A stretch of 32,219 nucleotides of DNA from Bacteroidota bacterium (GTDB lineage: Bacteria > Bacteroidota > Bacteroidia > NS11-12g > UBA955), in assembly GCA_947451105.1 (NCBI GenBank), contig CANFXY010000018.1, positions 1 through 32,219 on the forward strand, in the 5' to 3' direction. This document shows, piece after piece, positions 16,819 through 25,373 of this stretch; positions within the stretch are counted from its first letter, which is position 1; the number at the start of each line of letters is the position of its first letter. A model generated the notes under the pieces. That model was not told the origin of the DNA, did not search any database, and saw only the letters and a program-made list of their open reading frames with translations. A program made the translations under genes and the position numbers.

Positions 16819-17896
16819 AATTGCTTACTTGAGACCACTTATAGTCGCGAAGCGCCTTTAAATAAACAGCAGATTCGTTGTATGGTATGAGGTCTCTATT
16901 GATTTTATAAATGCTAAAATTAAATGCTTTTTCTAACAAAACATCTTCCAAGGTCTTAAAGTTGATTAAGAGTTGCCATTTTGTAATTTCCTCGAATGAT
17001 AAAATGTTTAAAGGTTTATTGTTAGCAAATATTTTAACTGAATAGGGTGTATATACGATTTGATTTCCTTTTTTTGACCAAATTTCGGTTACTTCAATGC
17101 GGGTTATTGTAATATCAAGTAATCTATTGTGAAAATCAAAATATTTATCGCCGCCAATATTGAATAGAATTTCTTTATTTTCATTTAAAAATTTTTCAAT
17201 GCTGTGTAAACAATTAGACCCAGGGTCTTCACTTTCAGATAAGTTTTTCTCTATAACAAAAGTCACCATTTTGGTGTTTTGTGGTTTGTACAATCCTACA
17301 ACTTTCTTTTTGGAGTAAAATGCATCTTTCTTAATGGTAAAAGATGAAGAAGGATTGCTACTGAAATCGCGGGGCCCAAATTGCAATAAATTGAAATTAT
17401 AACGCCTACTATAAATAGCATCGATATAGCTTATTTGAGCAGGGCCATTTACATTGGTAGGGATGTTTTGAGTTAATAAAGGCAAAGCCTGAAGTATTTC
17501 TACAAAACCAAATGAAATCTTACCCTTAGGAGACTCGGACAGGAAGGAAATTCCAACCACCACAAATTCTGTTTTGCGCGGTGAACTGGTCCAAAGCTCA
17601 TTGAGAAATAAATTGCCTGTTTTTGCAAAAGAAACTGAATTACTTGATTCAATATTTTTAAGCGCTTCTGGAGATATGGCAATTTGTTTTTTGGGAGAAT
17701 CCCAGAGCGTTATTTTGCCATCCAAAATGCCTTTGTATATCAAACTCGGTAAATGCTCTACCAAATTAAAACCAAAAGTATCTTCTTGTTCACTTCTTGC
17801 CATGTGTATGAGCACAGGCATTTCTGTGTATAATTTCTTAGCCTCAGCGTTTATACTGAGAAATAAAATTAAACTATATAAGATTCGTTTAAGCAA
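16796..17896 (-). CDS. Exported protein with GldN/PorN-like motifs (function unknown)
   Basis: This is a 366-residue protein with a signal peptide (1-19, ending NAEA) and no lipobox or other membrane helix. I do not recognise it outright. Its first 190 residues carry, in order, four patterns that resemble GldN of the T9SS/gliding machinery: LPSLIYKGILDGKITLWD, LFLNELWTSSPRKTEFVVVGISFL, a SFGFVEILQALPLL segment where GldN has an aromatic-rich 'FW..YP..R..L', and ISYIDAIYSRRYNF where GldN has 'LSFDQLL.SRRF'. The C-terminal 170 residues are unlike anything I know. It overlaps the gcdH end by 8 bp and the phosphomutase start by up to 23 bp, so it belongs to that operon. The GldN link is a by-eye inference. 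Confidence 0.6.
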   Translation of the reverse strand: MLKRILYSLILFLSINAEAKKLYTEMPVLIHMARSEQEDTFGFNLVEHLPSLIYKGILDGKITLWDSPKKQIAISPEALKNIESSNSVSFAKTGNLFLNELWTSSPRKTEFVVVGISFLSESPKGKISFGFVEILQALPLLTQNIPTNVNGPAQISYIDAIYSRRYNFNLLQFGPRDFSSNPSSSFTIKKDAFYSKKKVVGLYKPQNTKMVTFVIEKNLSESEDPGSNCLHSIEKFLNENKEILFNIGGDKYFDFHNRLLDITITRIEVTEIWSKKGNQIVYTPYSVKIFANNKPLNILSFEEITKWQLLINFKTLEDVLLEKAFNFSIYKINRDLIPYNESAVYLKALRDYKWSQVSNYVKYSRN

Positions 17897-19106
17897 ATGC
17901 GTTTTCTCCAGTGATTTCCATACCTAGTATAAGTAGGTGCACGTCATGCGTTCCTTCGTAAGTGATTACACTTTCTAAGTTCATGCTGTGGCGCATAATT
18001 GGATACTCACCTGTGATGCCCATTGCACCATGGATTTGTCTTGCTTCACGCGCAATCTCAATAGCGATTTGAACATTGTTTCTCTTTGCCATACTGATTT
18101 GAGCTTGAGTAGCTTTACCGTCATTCATTAAATTACCCAATCTCCAACACAACAATTGTGCTTTGGTAATTTCGGTAATCATTTCAGACAATTTCTTTTG
18201 TTGCAATTGAAAACCTGCAATTGGTTTTCCAAATTGAATTCTTTCTTTTGAATATCTTAATGCTGAATCGTAGCAATCCATTGCGGCACCTATAGCGCCC
18301 CAACTGATGCCATAACGCGCTGAATTCAAACAAGTCAATGGCCCTTTTAAACCTTCAACATTTGGCAATAAATTTTCTTTAGGAACTTTTACATTGTCAA
18401 ATACCAACTCACCTGTAGCACTTGCGCGCAAGCTCCATTTTCCATGGGTTTCAGGTGTAGTAAAGCCTTCGTATCCGCGCTCTACGATTAATCCTCTTAC
18501 TTTACCTTGCTCGTTCTTTGCCCATACAACTGCAATATCTGCAAATGGTGCATTGCTGATCCACATTTTAGCACCGTTCAATAAATAATGGTCGCCCATG
18601 TCTTTAAAGTTGGTGGTCATGCCACCAGGATTAGATCCGTGGTCAGGCTCTGTTAAACCAAAACAACCCATTAATTCGCCTTTGGCCAATTTGGGTAGGT
18701 ATTTATGTTTTTGCTCTTCGCTTCCAAATTTGTAAATTGGATACATAACCAATGAGCCTTGAACAGATGCAGTAGAGCGAATCCCACTGTCGCAACGCTC
18801 TAGTTCTTGCATGATTAGTCCATAAGTAATGTAATCCATTCCGCCGCAACCATATTCTGCTGGTAATTGCGGTCCGAAAGCGCCAATTTCACCTAAACCA
18901 CGAATAATGTGGTGAGGGAATTCCGCTTTCTGTGCACACTCTTCAATTATTGGAGACAATTCACGTTTAACCCAATCACGCACTGAATTGCGAATTAGAA
19001 TATGTTCTTCAGTTAATAAATCGTCGATGTTATAAAAGTCAGGTTGAACGTATCTGTCTTTTCCTTGGTTTCTTTCTTTAAGGTCTTCGAAGTTGATAGA
19101 GGACAT
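17889..19106 (-). CDS. gcdH: Acyl-CoA dehydrogenase, glutaryl-CoA dehydrogenase type
   Basis: This 405-residue FAD enzyme is expected to oxidise and decarboxylate glutaryl-CoA to crotonyl-CoA in lysine and tryptophan breakdown. The glutaryl-CoA subgroup is suggested by ELERCDSGIRSTASVQGSLV, whose Arg and Ser correspond to substrate-carboxylate contacts in human GCDH, and by CFGLTEPDHGSNPGGM, SLRASATGELVFD, CLNSARYGISWG and ITYEGTHDVHLLILG. The catalytic base is Glu384 in YEGTHD. The length is normal. It leads a minus-strand operon with the GldN-like gene, the phosphomutase and DUF2279, none of which is an obvious catabolic partner. It is divergent from folB. Confidence 0.92.
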   Translation of the reverse strand: MSSINFEDLKERNQGKDRYVQPDFYNIDDLLTEEHILIRNSVRDWVKRELSPIIEECAQKAEFPHHIIRGLGEIGAFGPQLPAEYGCGGMDYITYGLIMQELERCDSGIRSTASVQGSLVMYPIYKFGSEEQKHKYLPKLAKGELMGCFGLTEPDHGSNPGGMTTNFKDMGDHYLLNGAKMWISNAPFADIAVVWAKNEQGKVRGLIVERGYEGFTTPETHGKWSLRASATGELVFDNVKVPKENLLPNVEGLKGPLTCLNSARYGISWGAIGAAMDCYDSALRYSKERIQFGKPIAGFQLQQKKLSEMITEITKAQLLCWRLGNLMNDGKATQAQISMAKRNNVQIAIEIAREARQIHGAMGITGEYPIMRHSMNLESVITYEGTHDVHLLILGMEITGENAFA

Positions 19107-19125
19107 GCTGTAATAATATTTTTTG

Positions 19126-19133
19126 CAAAAATA
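19126..19133 (-). promoter_or_regulatory. -7 promoter element of the gcdH operon
   Basis: On the minus strand this reads TATTTTTG, an exact TAnnTTTG match, 19 nt before the ATG at 19106. No TTG is seen at the usual -33 distance, where an inverted repeat lies instead. Confidence 0.5.
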
Positions 19134-19137
19134 AATA

Positions 19138-19161
19138 TTTTAGTTTGATTGCAGACTAAAA
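19138..19161. repeat. Inverted repeat between divergent gcdH and folB
   Basis: TTTTAGT and ACTAAAA form perfect 7-bp arms around a 10-nt spacer. The site covers the upstream promoter region of gcdH and a one-mismatch folB -7 element (TTAGTTTG at 19140-19147). Its position suits a transcription-factor operator acting on one or both genes. It is unproven. Confidence 0.4.
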
Positions 19162-19173
19162 TTATTATAAAAA

Positions 19174-19536
19174 ATGTCAAGCCAAACCAAGGGTAAAATA
19201 GGAGTTAAAAACATTGAATTTTATCTCAAGAAAGGTCTGTATCCCTCGGAATTGCTGGTGGAGAACCATTTTAGAGTAAGTGCCGATGTTCATTACCATG
19301 TCAATGAAATAAAAAAAGATACGTATTTGAATTACGAGCGTTTGGCTGAAATTATCTACAATGAGATGCATACAGACATTAATTTATTGGAAACAGTCGC
19401 AGAAAATTGCTTGAAAAATATCATGCTAGAATGGCCTTTTGCGGTTTCATCCAACATCGTCATTGAAAAATTACACCCTGCTTTCCCACATTTAAACATG
19501 GAGGCTGTTGTGGTTGAAATGGAAATGAAAAGGTAA
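19174..19536 (+). CDS. folB: Dihydroneopterin aldolase FolB
   Basis: This 120-residue enzyme cleaves dihydroneopterin to 6-hydroxymethyl-dihydropterin and glycolaldehyde in folate synthesis. It has family length. Visible motifs are IGVKNIEFYLKKGLYPSE, where the active-site Glu follows the Gly-containing turn, then NYERLAEIIYNEM, LLETVAENCLKNIM (the usual L-E-x-x-A helix), and IEKLHPAFPH with the conserved Lys. The usual 'GYHG' turn is replaced by LKKGLYP, a divergent form. folC, also in folate metabolism, is 10 kb away in the same window. Confidence 0.85.
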   Translation: MSSQTKGKIGVKNIEFYLKKGLYPSELLVENHFRVSADVHYHVNEIKKDTYLNYERLAEIIYNEMHTDINLLETVAENCLKNIMLEWPFAVSSNIVIEKLHPAFPHLNMEAVVVEMEMKR

Positions 19537-19607
19537 TTTCATTTTTTTTGTATGCAACGAATCTAAATTCTTTGTGTCTTATTGTTAAGTCTATAAATCT
19601 TAACAAT

Positions 19608-20024
19608 ATGTCAAATTATTTTCCATTAAAAGCTGTTATAGTTTTATCACTATTATTGGCTCAACTTATCTCTTGTAAAAAAGATGAAGCGCACCACGAT
19701 GATGTAAGTGACAGCATCAAGCCAACCGTTGTGATTAGCGCACCAAGCAATTTGCAAATGTATAACAATGGTGATACCGTTAAAATAAGAGGATTAGCCA
19801 GCGATGCAAGCCTGCACGAATTGATGCTTAAAATTGTAAAAGATTCTGATAATTCAGTTTTGTATAGTGAGACAATTAACGCGCATGATCTTACTACTTA
19901 TGCATTGAATTTAAACTGGAAATCTGCTGTTACCGACCATACCAACGCCAGTGTTATTGTTGTCGCAGAAGATCACAACTCCAATGTGGGTTCAGATACG
20001 GTAAAAATCCACATCATGCCTTGA
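19608..20024 (+). CDS. Small lipoprotein with one Ig-like domain
   Basis: This is a 138-residue protein. A hydrophobic leader ends in the lipobox LISC, followed by KKDEAHHDD, so it should be lipidated on Cys and anchored in the envelope. The mature part (KPTVVISAPSNLQMYNNGD, then VKIRGLASD, ending DTVKIHIMP) has the strand pattern of a single Ig-like or DUF4625-like beta-sandwich domain common in Bacteroidota lipoproteins. ATG 19608 is chosen over an upstream ATG at 19548 because it places the signal peptide at the N-terminus. Its role is unknown. It follows folB by 71 bp, and no clear -7 element lies between them. Confidence 0.7.
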   Translation: MSNYFPLKAVIVLSLLLAQLISCKKDEAHHDDVSDSIKPTVVISAPSNLQMYNNGDTVKIRGLASDASLHELMLKIVKDSDNSVLYSETINAHDLTTYALNLNWKSAVTDHTNASVIVVAEDHNSNVGSDTVKIHIMP

Positions 20025-20090
20025 TTCCTAAACATGTAATTTTTTAATTTTCTTTGACGTAAATCCTAATAACTTTTTTAGTTTATTTCC

Positions 20091-20098
20091 TACCTTTG
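20091..20098 (+). promoter_or_regulatory. -7 promoter element directly before the hydrolase gene
   Basis: TACCTTTG matches TAnnTTTG exactly and ends 4 nt before the GTG start at 20103, implying a leaderless mRNA. No -33 TTG was found at the normal distance. The rest of the 78-bp gap is T-rich with no feature. Confidence 0.5.
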
Positions 20099-20102
20099 CA
20101 AA

Positions 20103-20948
20103 GTGAATACCCAAACAAAAAAAGAAATTAAAATCAGCAGTAAAAATGATTCGATAATAAGTGCAGATATTACTTTGCCTAAAAGTAAAATACCAACACC
20201 AGTATTGGTTTTCTGCCATGGTTTCAAGGGTTTTAAAGATTGGGGACATTACAATTGGTTTGCTCAAAAAAGTGCTGAATTAGGTCTAGCGTTTTTAAAG
20301 TTTAATTTCTCTTTTAATGGCATCCAAGGCGATAATTTAACTGAGTTAAATGATATGAAAGCTTTTGCTGAAAACAACTACAGCAAAGAAATAAAAGATG
20401 TTCAGTCGGTAATAGATTATATTGAAACGAATGCGGATGATTTGAACATTGATCCTAAGCGTATCTTTTTAGCAGGCCACAGCCGTGGTGGTGGAATTGC
20501 AACACTTGCTTGTTCAGAAGACAAACGCATTAAAGGTTTGGTGCTATGGGCTTCTCTTTCTGAATTTGATTCGTTTTTTAGAAAAGAAACCATTGAAGAA
20601 TGGGAAAAAAATGGTGTTGTTTATGCAAAAAACAGCAGGACAGGGCAGGATCTACCATTAAACAAACAGTTTTATGAAGATTTTTTAGCCAATAAATCTA
20701 CCTTAGACATTCGCAAAGCAGCTAAATTAATTTCAGTCCCTTTGCTTGTTATTCATGGAGATAAAGATGAAACTGTACCTTTCAGTCATGCAGAAGCCTT
20801 TTATACCCTAGTACCCCATTCTATTTTAATTAAAGTTGAAGAAGGTAATCATACTTTTGGTGCCAAACATCCTTTCGATGAGGCAAACGATGTAACTGAA
20901 ATGCTGGAAGAATTACTGGAAAATACGGTTGAGTTTTGTCTTGACTAA
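20103..20948 (+). CDS. Alpha/beta hydrolase (dienelactone hydrolase/S9-like esterase)
   Basis: This is a 281-residue cytoplasmic serine hydrolase with no signal peptide. The nucleophile elbow is AGHSRGGG with Ser127, the acid is in HGDKDETVPF (Asp220 or Asp222), and the catalytic His250 is in EEGNHTFG. FCHGFKGFKDWG (37-48) is the oxyanion-hole region. The substrate is unknown; similar proteins are annotated as esterases, lipases or peptidases. The start is GTG, and no in-frame ATG occurs before the conserved core. The stop overlaps the convergent DUF1003 gene by 4 bp. Confidence 0.88.
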   Translation: MNTQTKKEIKISSKNDSIISADITLPKSKIPTPVLVFCHGFKGFKDWGHYNWFAQKSAELGLAFLKFNFSFNGIQGDNLTELNDMKAFAENNYSKEIKDVQSVIDYIETNADDLNIDPKRIFLAGHSRGGGIATLACSEDKRIKGLVLWASLSEFDSFFRKETIEEWEKNGVVYAKNSRTGQDLPLNKQFYEDFLANKSTLDIRKAAKLISVPLLVIHGDKDETVPFSHAEAFYTLVPHSILIKVEEGNHTFGAKHPFDEANDVTEMLEELLENTVEFCLD

Positions 20949-21496
20949 ACTTTATTGATATTGGAGAGTTTTTGTTCTATCTCTTTTAACATTTTCATCT
21001 GTAAAGCTTGGGTGTCAAAAAGCGATTTTATTTGTTCTTCTTGAAGTAAATCAATTTTTTGATGCAAACTCCTTATTTGAATTTCGGCTTTTAGATTAAT
21101 TAAATAGTCGTTTTCACTTCGCTGTCTATCCTTCTCCTCAACTCTATTTTGACTCATCATAATGATGGGTGCTTGAAGCGCTGCTATGCAAGATAAAATT
21201 AAATTTAAAAGGATAAAGGGATAGGGGTCAAATTTATATACCCCCATAGCGATAACATTAAATATTATCCAAATAACCAATACAAACATGAATGAAATAA
21301 TAAACTTCCAACTTCCACCAAAACGGGCTACTTTATCAGATATTTTTTGGCCTTCAGTCAATTCCTCGATTGGTGGATTCAAAAGGTTTTGAACTATAAG
21401 TTGTTCTTCCTTTATTGCACTTTGAACAATGTTGTGCAGCTTTTCTAAAAGCTCAGATTCATTGTTCAATATTTTATGAATGTCTTGATCTTTCAT
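20945..21496 (-). CDS. DUF1003 family membrane protein
   Basis: This is a 183-residue inner-membrane protein. Two helices (near 60-80 and 92-108) flank the family signature FDPYPFILLNL, which runs on to QAPIIMMSQNR and KDR. The C-terminal 60 residues are strongly amphipathic and charged, probably coiled coil (IRSLHQKIDLLQEEQ). The function of DUF1003 is not established. ATG 21496 is preferred to an in-frame TTG at 21514 because that TTG lies inside the -7 promoter element. Confidence 0.88.
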   Translation of the reverse strand: MKDQDIHKILNNESELLEKLHNIVQSAIKEEQLIVQNLLNPPIEELTEGQKISDKVARFGGSWKFIISFMFVLVIWIIFNVIAMGVYKFDPYPFILLNLILSCIAALQAPIIMMSQNRVEEKDRQRSENDYLINLKAEIQIRSLHQKIDLLQEEQIKSLFDTQALQMKMLKEIEQKLSNINKV

Positions 21497-21511
21497 GGAA
21501 CTATTTTTAGA

Positions 21512-21540
21512 CAAATTTAAGTCCTTTGTTCCATAAACAA
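21512..21540 (-). promoter_or_regulatory. Full promoter of the DUF1003 gene
   Basis: On the minus strand TTG (21540-21538), an 18-nt spacer and TAAATTTG (21519-21512) fit the Bacteroidota -33/-7 consensus. The -7 element lies 15 nt before the ATG at 21496. This is the best complete promoter in the window. Confidence 0.65.
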
Positions 21541-21564
21541 TATAATATAAATCAGTATTTCAAT

Positions 21565-24500
21565 CTATCGAATTAATTGAATAACACCTTGTATGGTCTT
21601 GATTTCTTCAGGCTTGTTTTTAATGCTGTATCTGAAAATATAATAGTAGGTTCCAGAGGCACAATCATTACCGATATTCATTACTTTTCCATTCCAATTT
21701 CCATTCTGAGTGTTGTCGTAATCTTTGTCGGCTTCGTATACCAATACGCCCCAACGGTCGAATATTTTCAAGTCATACAAGGACTCATTCTCAATTAAAA
21801 TGTCGTACTTGTCGTTGTAATTGTCAATGCTGCCAGGTGTAAATACATTGAAGATGCCAAAGTCACTCATATGGTCGTTTATAACCATTTTGCATACCGT
21901 GTCTGCGCAACCAAATGGAATCGTAGCAATCAAACATACATTGTAAGTGCCAGTGTCGTTGCCATAATTTTTTTCAGGGTTTTGTTCTGTTGACGTGTTA
22001 CCTGGACCTGCTTGTCCGAAATTCCAATTCAATCCTGCACTTAAAGGATTGGAATTGTTGTTGAATTTAAATAAAGGTGCCAATGAACTTGGGTTGATTG
22101 TGAAGTCGGCTTTAACACCTAAAACCGTTATGGTCTTCTGCGCACTGTCCCTGCAGAAATCATAGGTTTTGTCCAAATAACTTGGATTTAATTTTACTGC
22201 AAATTGTCCTGCCCGTTTGTATTTGTGGCCAATTTGTAATCTTCTGTTGGTATCCAAAATATTAGAGTCTCCAAATGACCAGTAGTCTTTTTTGTATGCC
22301 GTGTCACTCAGACTATTCAACTGTAAAGTGGTACCAATACATATGGTATCTGCACTTGTTATTCCTGTTTTTTTGAAAGGCAAAACCAACACACTTCTAT
22401 TGGTGTCTTTTTGGAAGACTTTATCAGGGAAGGTATTGTAACAATATTGGTATTGTTTGGTAAATGGATTGTAAACTGTGTCAATGCCGATTAAACTGAT
22501 ATAGTATCTGCCAGGTTTGTTGTAGGTGAATTGAACATTTTGTTTGTCGAACTTTTGCAAGGTTGTTTTACCAGAATCGCCAAACTGCCAGATGTATTGC
22601 CTACAATTTCTTGATTTGTTGATAAAAGTTGCGCTTAGACTTTGACAACCAATGGTGTCTTTAATGAAAAAGTAGGGTTTGGATCCAATGACCTTAATGT
22701 AGTAAAAAGCGGTGTCTACGCAACCAGAAACAGTTCGAATGGCCAAGGCCCCAGGAATACTATCGAGAGACGTATTTATAGATTGTACCGGATTCTTTTT
22801 TAAAGATGAAAATGTGCCCTTTCCAAATTGCCAAGAATAACTTGTGATGCTATCTAAATAAAAACCTGGGCTGAATTTTCGCCATGCAGGATATTTGTTG
22901 TAAAAGGATGAATCGTAAAATTGCTTTAATTCTGAACAATATATATATTTAGAACTGAATTTGGTATTTGCTATTGGGGCCTGAATAAAAATAGAATCAG
23001 AAAGGGTGTCACTGCAACCTAGACTGTCGAATGCAATCATTTTGTATGGTCTAAGACCGCCAATAGAAAATTTAATACATGGTTTAAATCTGTAAATAGG
23101 AGCGGAGGTGTCTGGAAATATCCACTTTACATAGTTCTTGGCCGTGTTGCCAGTCCAATATTGGGATGATTTTGCATCTAAAACCACCGGATTAAAACAA
23201 ATTACATCATTGATACAATTCACGGGTTTTAGATATGGACGACCGACCAATTTCCCTAAATAGTTATCAAATCGATACCGTTTTTCACAACCAAAAGCAG
23301 AAGTTAGGACCACCTGCATAGGTGCCTGCACAATGCCAGAGTTGTATACATGCATCACCGAATCAATGATCGTGTCTTTTGTAAAGGTTAAATCGACATT
23401 GTTTTTATCTATCCAATTGATGTATAATTTTTCGTCTTTTTTAAAGTGGCCGTTTTTAAAGAAAAATGTTACACGGTATGGTTTGCACTTTCCATACACT
23501 TTGAAATAGATTGAATCTTGTTTTAATGGTCTAATTCTTACAACTTGTTTTTTGTATATGGTATCCCTGTATATGATAGAATCTTTATGAATAAGAATTG
23601 AGTCATCACCATAGTGCTCAGCCCAACCTTTAATTTCTGTTTCAAAAGTAAAGCCTATATTAAAATCCCCATACTTTTTGGGGTCAATATTTGAAGGGAA
23701 GGTTAACCAAGTCTTTCCACTGTCAATCGAGAATTTTTTCGCAAATGGTTTAAAAGTTGGCGAATAGAATTCACCTTCTTGACATATAAAGAAAGTGTTT
23801 GGGGTCAAGATGGGGCTGCAACTCGACATATCAACTACCCTTGAAGCCGTGTCCAAGCAACCTTGAACGGTATCGGTAATATAGAATTTAACCCTGTATT
23901 TCCCTGAATTCTTGGCAAATTTATGTTTGTCAAACCAATCTAATGAAGTATCACAGTTTTTATATTTGTTGATATCCTTAATTCTTTCTTGGGTGCAATT
24001 TTCTCCGTTTTTATCGGATATTTCCCATTTCATTTTACAATTTGCTTTATTGGTAAACTTAGAGACTTCATACATAAACACATCACGTTCTGTATTGCAT
24101 TGTAAATTATCGATTAAGTTGATTACAGCCATAGGACCTTTAACTCTATATGTGCTAGTTAAAGTGGTCACACAATTTCCCCTTACAATTTCAACTTTAA
24201 TGGTATGAACCCCTGGTACCCTTTTGGCTGTAAAATAAAATTGACTTGATTTGGCTAAAGGGAATATCGTATTATCCAAATACCACCTAATGTCATCCTT
24301 TTGGATATCTTTTATATAGGCAAGATTTTGACCATCGTTAGAAAAACAAACGACGGTATCTTGAACATCAATTTTAGTTGGTAGACTATCAATTTTGACA
24401 AGGAAATTTTGTGTCATCGTGTCCACACAAACGGGGTTGACAAAAGCCAGTAAAGATATTTTTCCTGACTTCGTTTTGCTGTATTGAACACATTTTGAAT

Positions 24501-25245
24501 TGGTAATGTGTGCATTGGTATCAACTGCACTGGTGTCTACCAACCATCGGTAGCGGCCTTTGTTAATTGAATATCCAGATGACTTGTTAACCATGCATAT
24601 TTGTGCAGTTGTACAATTAATAAAATTCTTAGATGTTATAAAACCCGCATCTACCGTTTGTATGATATTGATGTCTTTTGTTACACTGCTTTTACAACCT
24701 TTGTTGTCCGTCAGCTCCATTCGAATGGTGTATTTGTCTGCAACAGCATAAGTGTAACATAAAATATCTCCTTTTTTAGGTAAGTTTTTGGTATCAAAGC
24801 TCCCATCACCCCAAACAAATAATCGCTGCGTTAGTATTTGACCTGCTTTTGCGGGACTGCTGGTGTCCGAAAAACAAATGACATTTCTATTTAAACATGA
24901 ATCACTGCCCTTGTACAAGTAAAATGCGGCCTTGGGCAATCCGAATACTTCCAATTTAAAACTGTCATTGGTAACACTACTGTTGTTAAGCGTGGCTTGA
25001 ACTTTAACGGTGTATTTCCCTAAATTAGCATAGGTGTGACTAGGGCTCGTATTGGTAGAATTATACCCATCGCCAAAATCCCAGTTAATACTAACTATGC
25101 TTGTGCCACTCGGAGCAGCGTAGGAAAAATTTGTTAAATCGCCCAAACAAACATTAAAAGGCGCGGTAATTTTACCTTGAGCAAAGACATCAATTGAGCC
25201 TATAATCAGGAAAAATGAAAAGAAAAGTAGCCTATATATGCGCAT
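21565..25245 (-). CDS. Giant secreted PKD-domain protein with T9SS type-B sorting domain
   Basis: This 1226-residue protein starts with a signal peptide (1-22, ending DVFAQ). PKD-type domains are visible near 30-105 (INWDFGDGYNSTNTSPSHTY), near 140-195 (FVWGDGSFD), around 895-955 (YIWQFGDSGK), near 1000-1050 (DYWSFGDSN) and near 1065-1125 (LNWNFGQAG). The long middle section is Cys-rich and repetitive but matches no family I know. The last 95 residues (FNVFTPGSIDNYNDKYD, LYDLKIFDRWGVLVYEA, GTYYYIFRYS) are a gliding-motility-associated C-terminal domain, a type-B T9SS signal for export and surface attachment. No catalytic motif is seen, so an adhesin or structural surface protein is the likeliest role. 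ATG 25245 is used because an upstream TTG at 25254 lies inside the promoter. Confidence 0.88.
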   Translation of the reverse strand: MRIYRLLFFSFFLIIGSIDVFAQGKITAPFNVCLGDLTNFSYAAPSGTSIVSINWDFGDGYNSTNTSPSHTYANLGKYTVKVQATLNNSSVTNDSFKLEVFGLPKAAFYLYKGSDSCLNRNVICFSDTSSPAKAGQILTQRLFVWGDGSFDTKNLPKKGDILCYTYAVADKYTIRMELTDNKGCKSSVTKDINIIQTVDAGFITSKNFINCTTAQICMVNKSSGYSINKGRYRWLVDTSAVDTNAHITNSKCVQYSKTKSGKISLLAFVNPVCVDTMTQNFLVKIDSLPTKIDVQDTVVCFSNDGQNLAYIKDIQKDDIRWYLDNTIFPLAKSSQFYFTAKRVPGVHTIKVEIVRGNCVTTLTSTYRVKGPMAVINLIDNLQCNTERDVFMYEVSKFTNKANCKMKWEISDKNGENCTQERIKDINKYKNCDTSLDWFDKHKFAKNSGKYRVKFYITDTVQGCLDTASRVVDMSSCSPILTPNTFFICQEGEFYSPTFKPFAKKFSIDSGKTWLTFPSNIDPKKYGDFNIGFTFETEIKGWAEHYGDDSILIHKDSIIYRDTIYKKQVVRIRPLKQDSIYFKVYGKCKPYRVTFFFKNGHFKKDEKLYINWIDKNNVDLTFTKDTIIDSVMHVYNSGIVQAPMQVVLTSAFGCEKRYRFDNYLGKLVGRPYLKPVNCINDVICFNPVVLDAKSSQYWTGNTAKNYVKWIFPDTSAPIYRFKPCIKFSIGGLRPYKMIAFDSLGCSDTLSDSIFIQAPIANTKFSSKYIYCSELKQFYDSSFYNKYPAWRKFSPGFYLDSITSYSWQFGKGTFSSLKKNPVQSINTSLDSIPGALAIRTVSGCVDTAFYYIKVIGSKPYFFIKDTIGCQSLSATFINKSRNCRQYIWQFGDSGKTTLQKFDKQNVQFTYNKPGRYYISLIGIDTVYNPFTKQYQYCYNTFPDKVFQKDTNRSVLVLPFKKTGITSADTICIGTTLQLNSLSDTAYKKDYWSFGDSNILDTNRRLQIGHKYKRAGQFAVKLNPSYLDKTYDFCRDSAQKTITVLGVKADFTINPSSLAPLFKFNNNSNPLSAGLNWNFGQAGPGNTSTEQNPEKNYGNDTGTYNVCLIATIPFGCADTVCKMVINDHMSDFGIFNVFTPGSIDNYNDKYDILIENESLYDLKIFDRWGVLVYEADKDYDNTQNGNWNGKVMNIGNDCASGTYYYIFRYSIKNKPEEIKTIQGVIQLIR

Positions 25246-25251
25246 CTTCGT

Positions 25252-25259
25252 CAAAAATA
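25252..25259 (-). promoter_or_regulatory. -7 promoter element of the PKD-protein gene
   Basis: On the minus strand this reads TATTTTTG (an exact match), 6 nt before the ATG at 25245, implying a leader of about 0-3 nt. The 94 bp between this element and the menD element are AT-rich, with nothing else recognisable. Confidence 0.5.
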
Positions 25260-25353
25260 AACAAACAAATTAGCATTAAAAAATATACGAACAAAAATGA
25301 CTTAAAAATAACAATATAATCAATACTTATTTAAATAATAGGGCATTTACATT

Positions 25354-25361
25354 TACTTTTG
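25354..25361 (+). promoter_or_regulatory. -7 promoter element of the menD-menB operon
   Basis: TACTTTTG matches TAnnTTTG exactly. It overlaps a possible TTG start at 25359, which argues for the next in-frame TTG at 25374 as the true menD start. Confidence 0.5.
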
Positions 25362-25373
25362 CACCCGCAAGTT

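Noticed and set aside
25359-25373. TTG 25359 as the menD start
   Set aside because: This codon overlaps the exact -7 element at 25354-25361, so it would not be in the transcript made from that promoter. TTG 25374 fits family N-termini.
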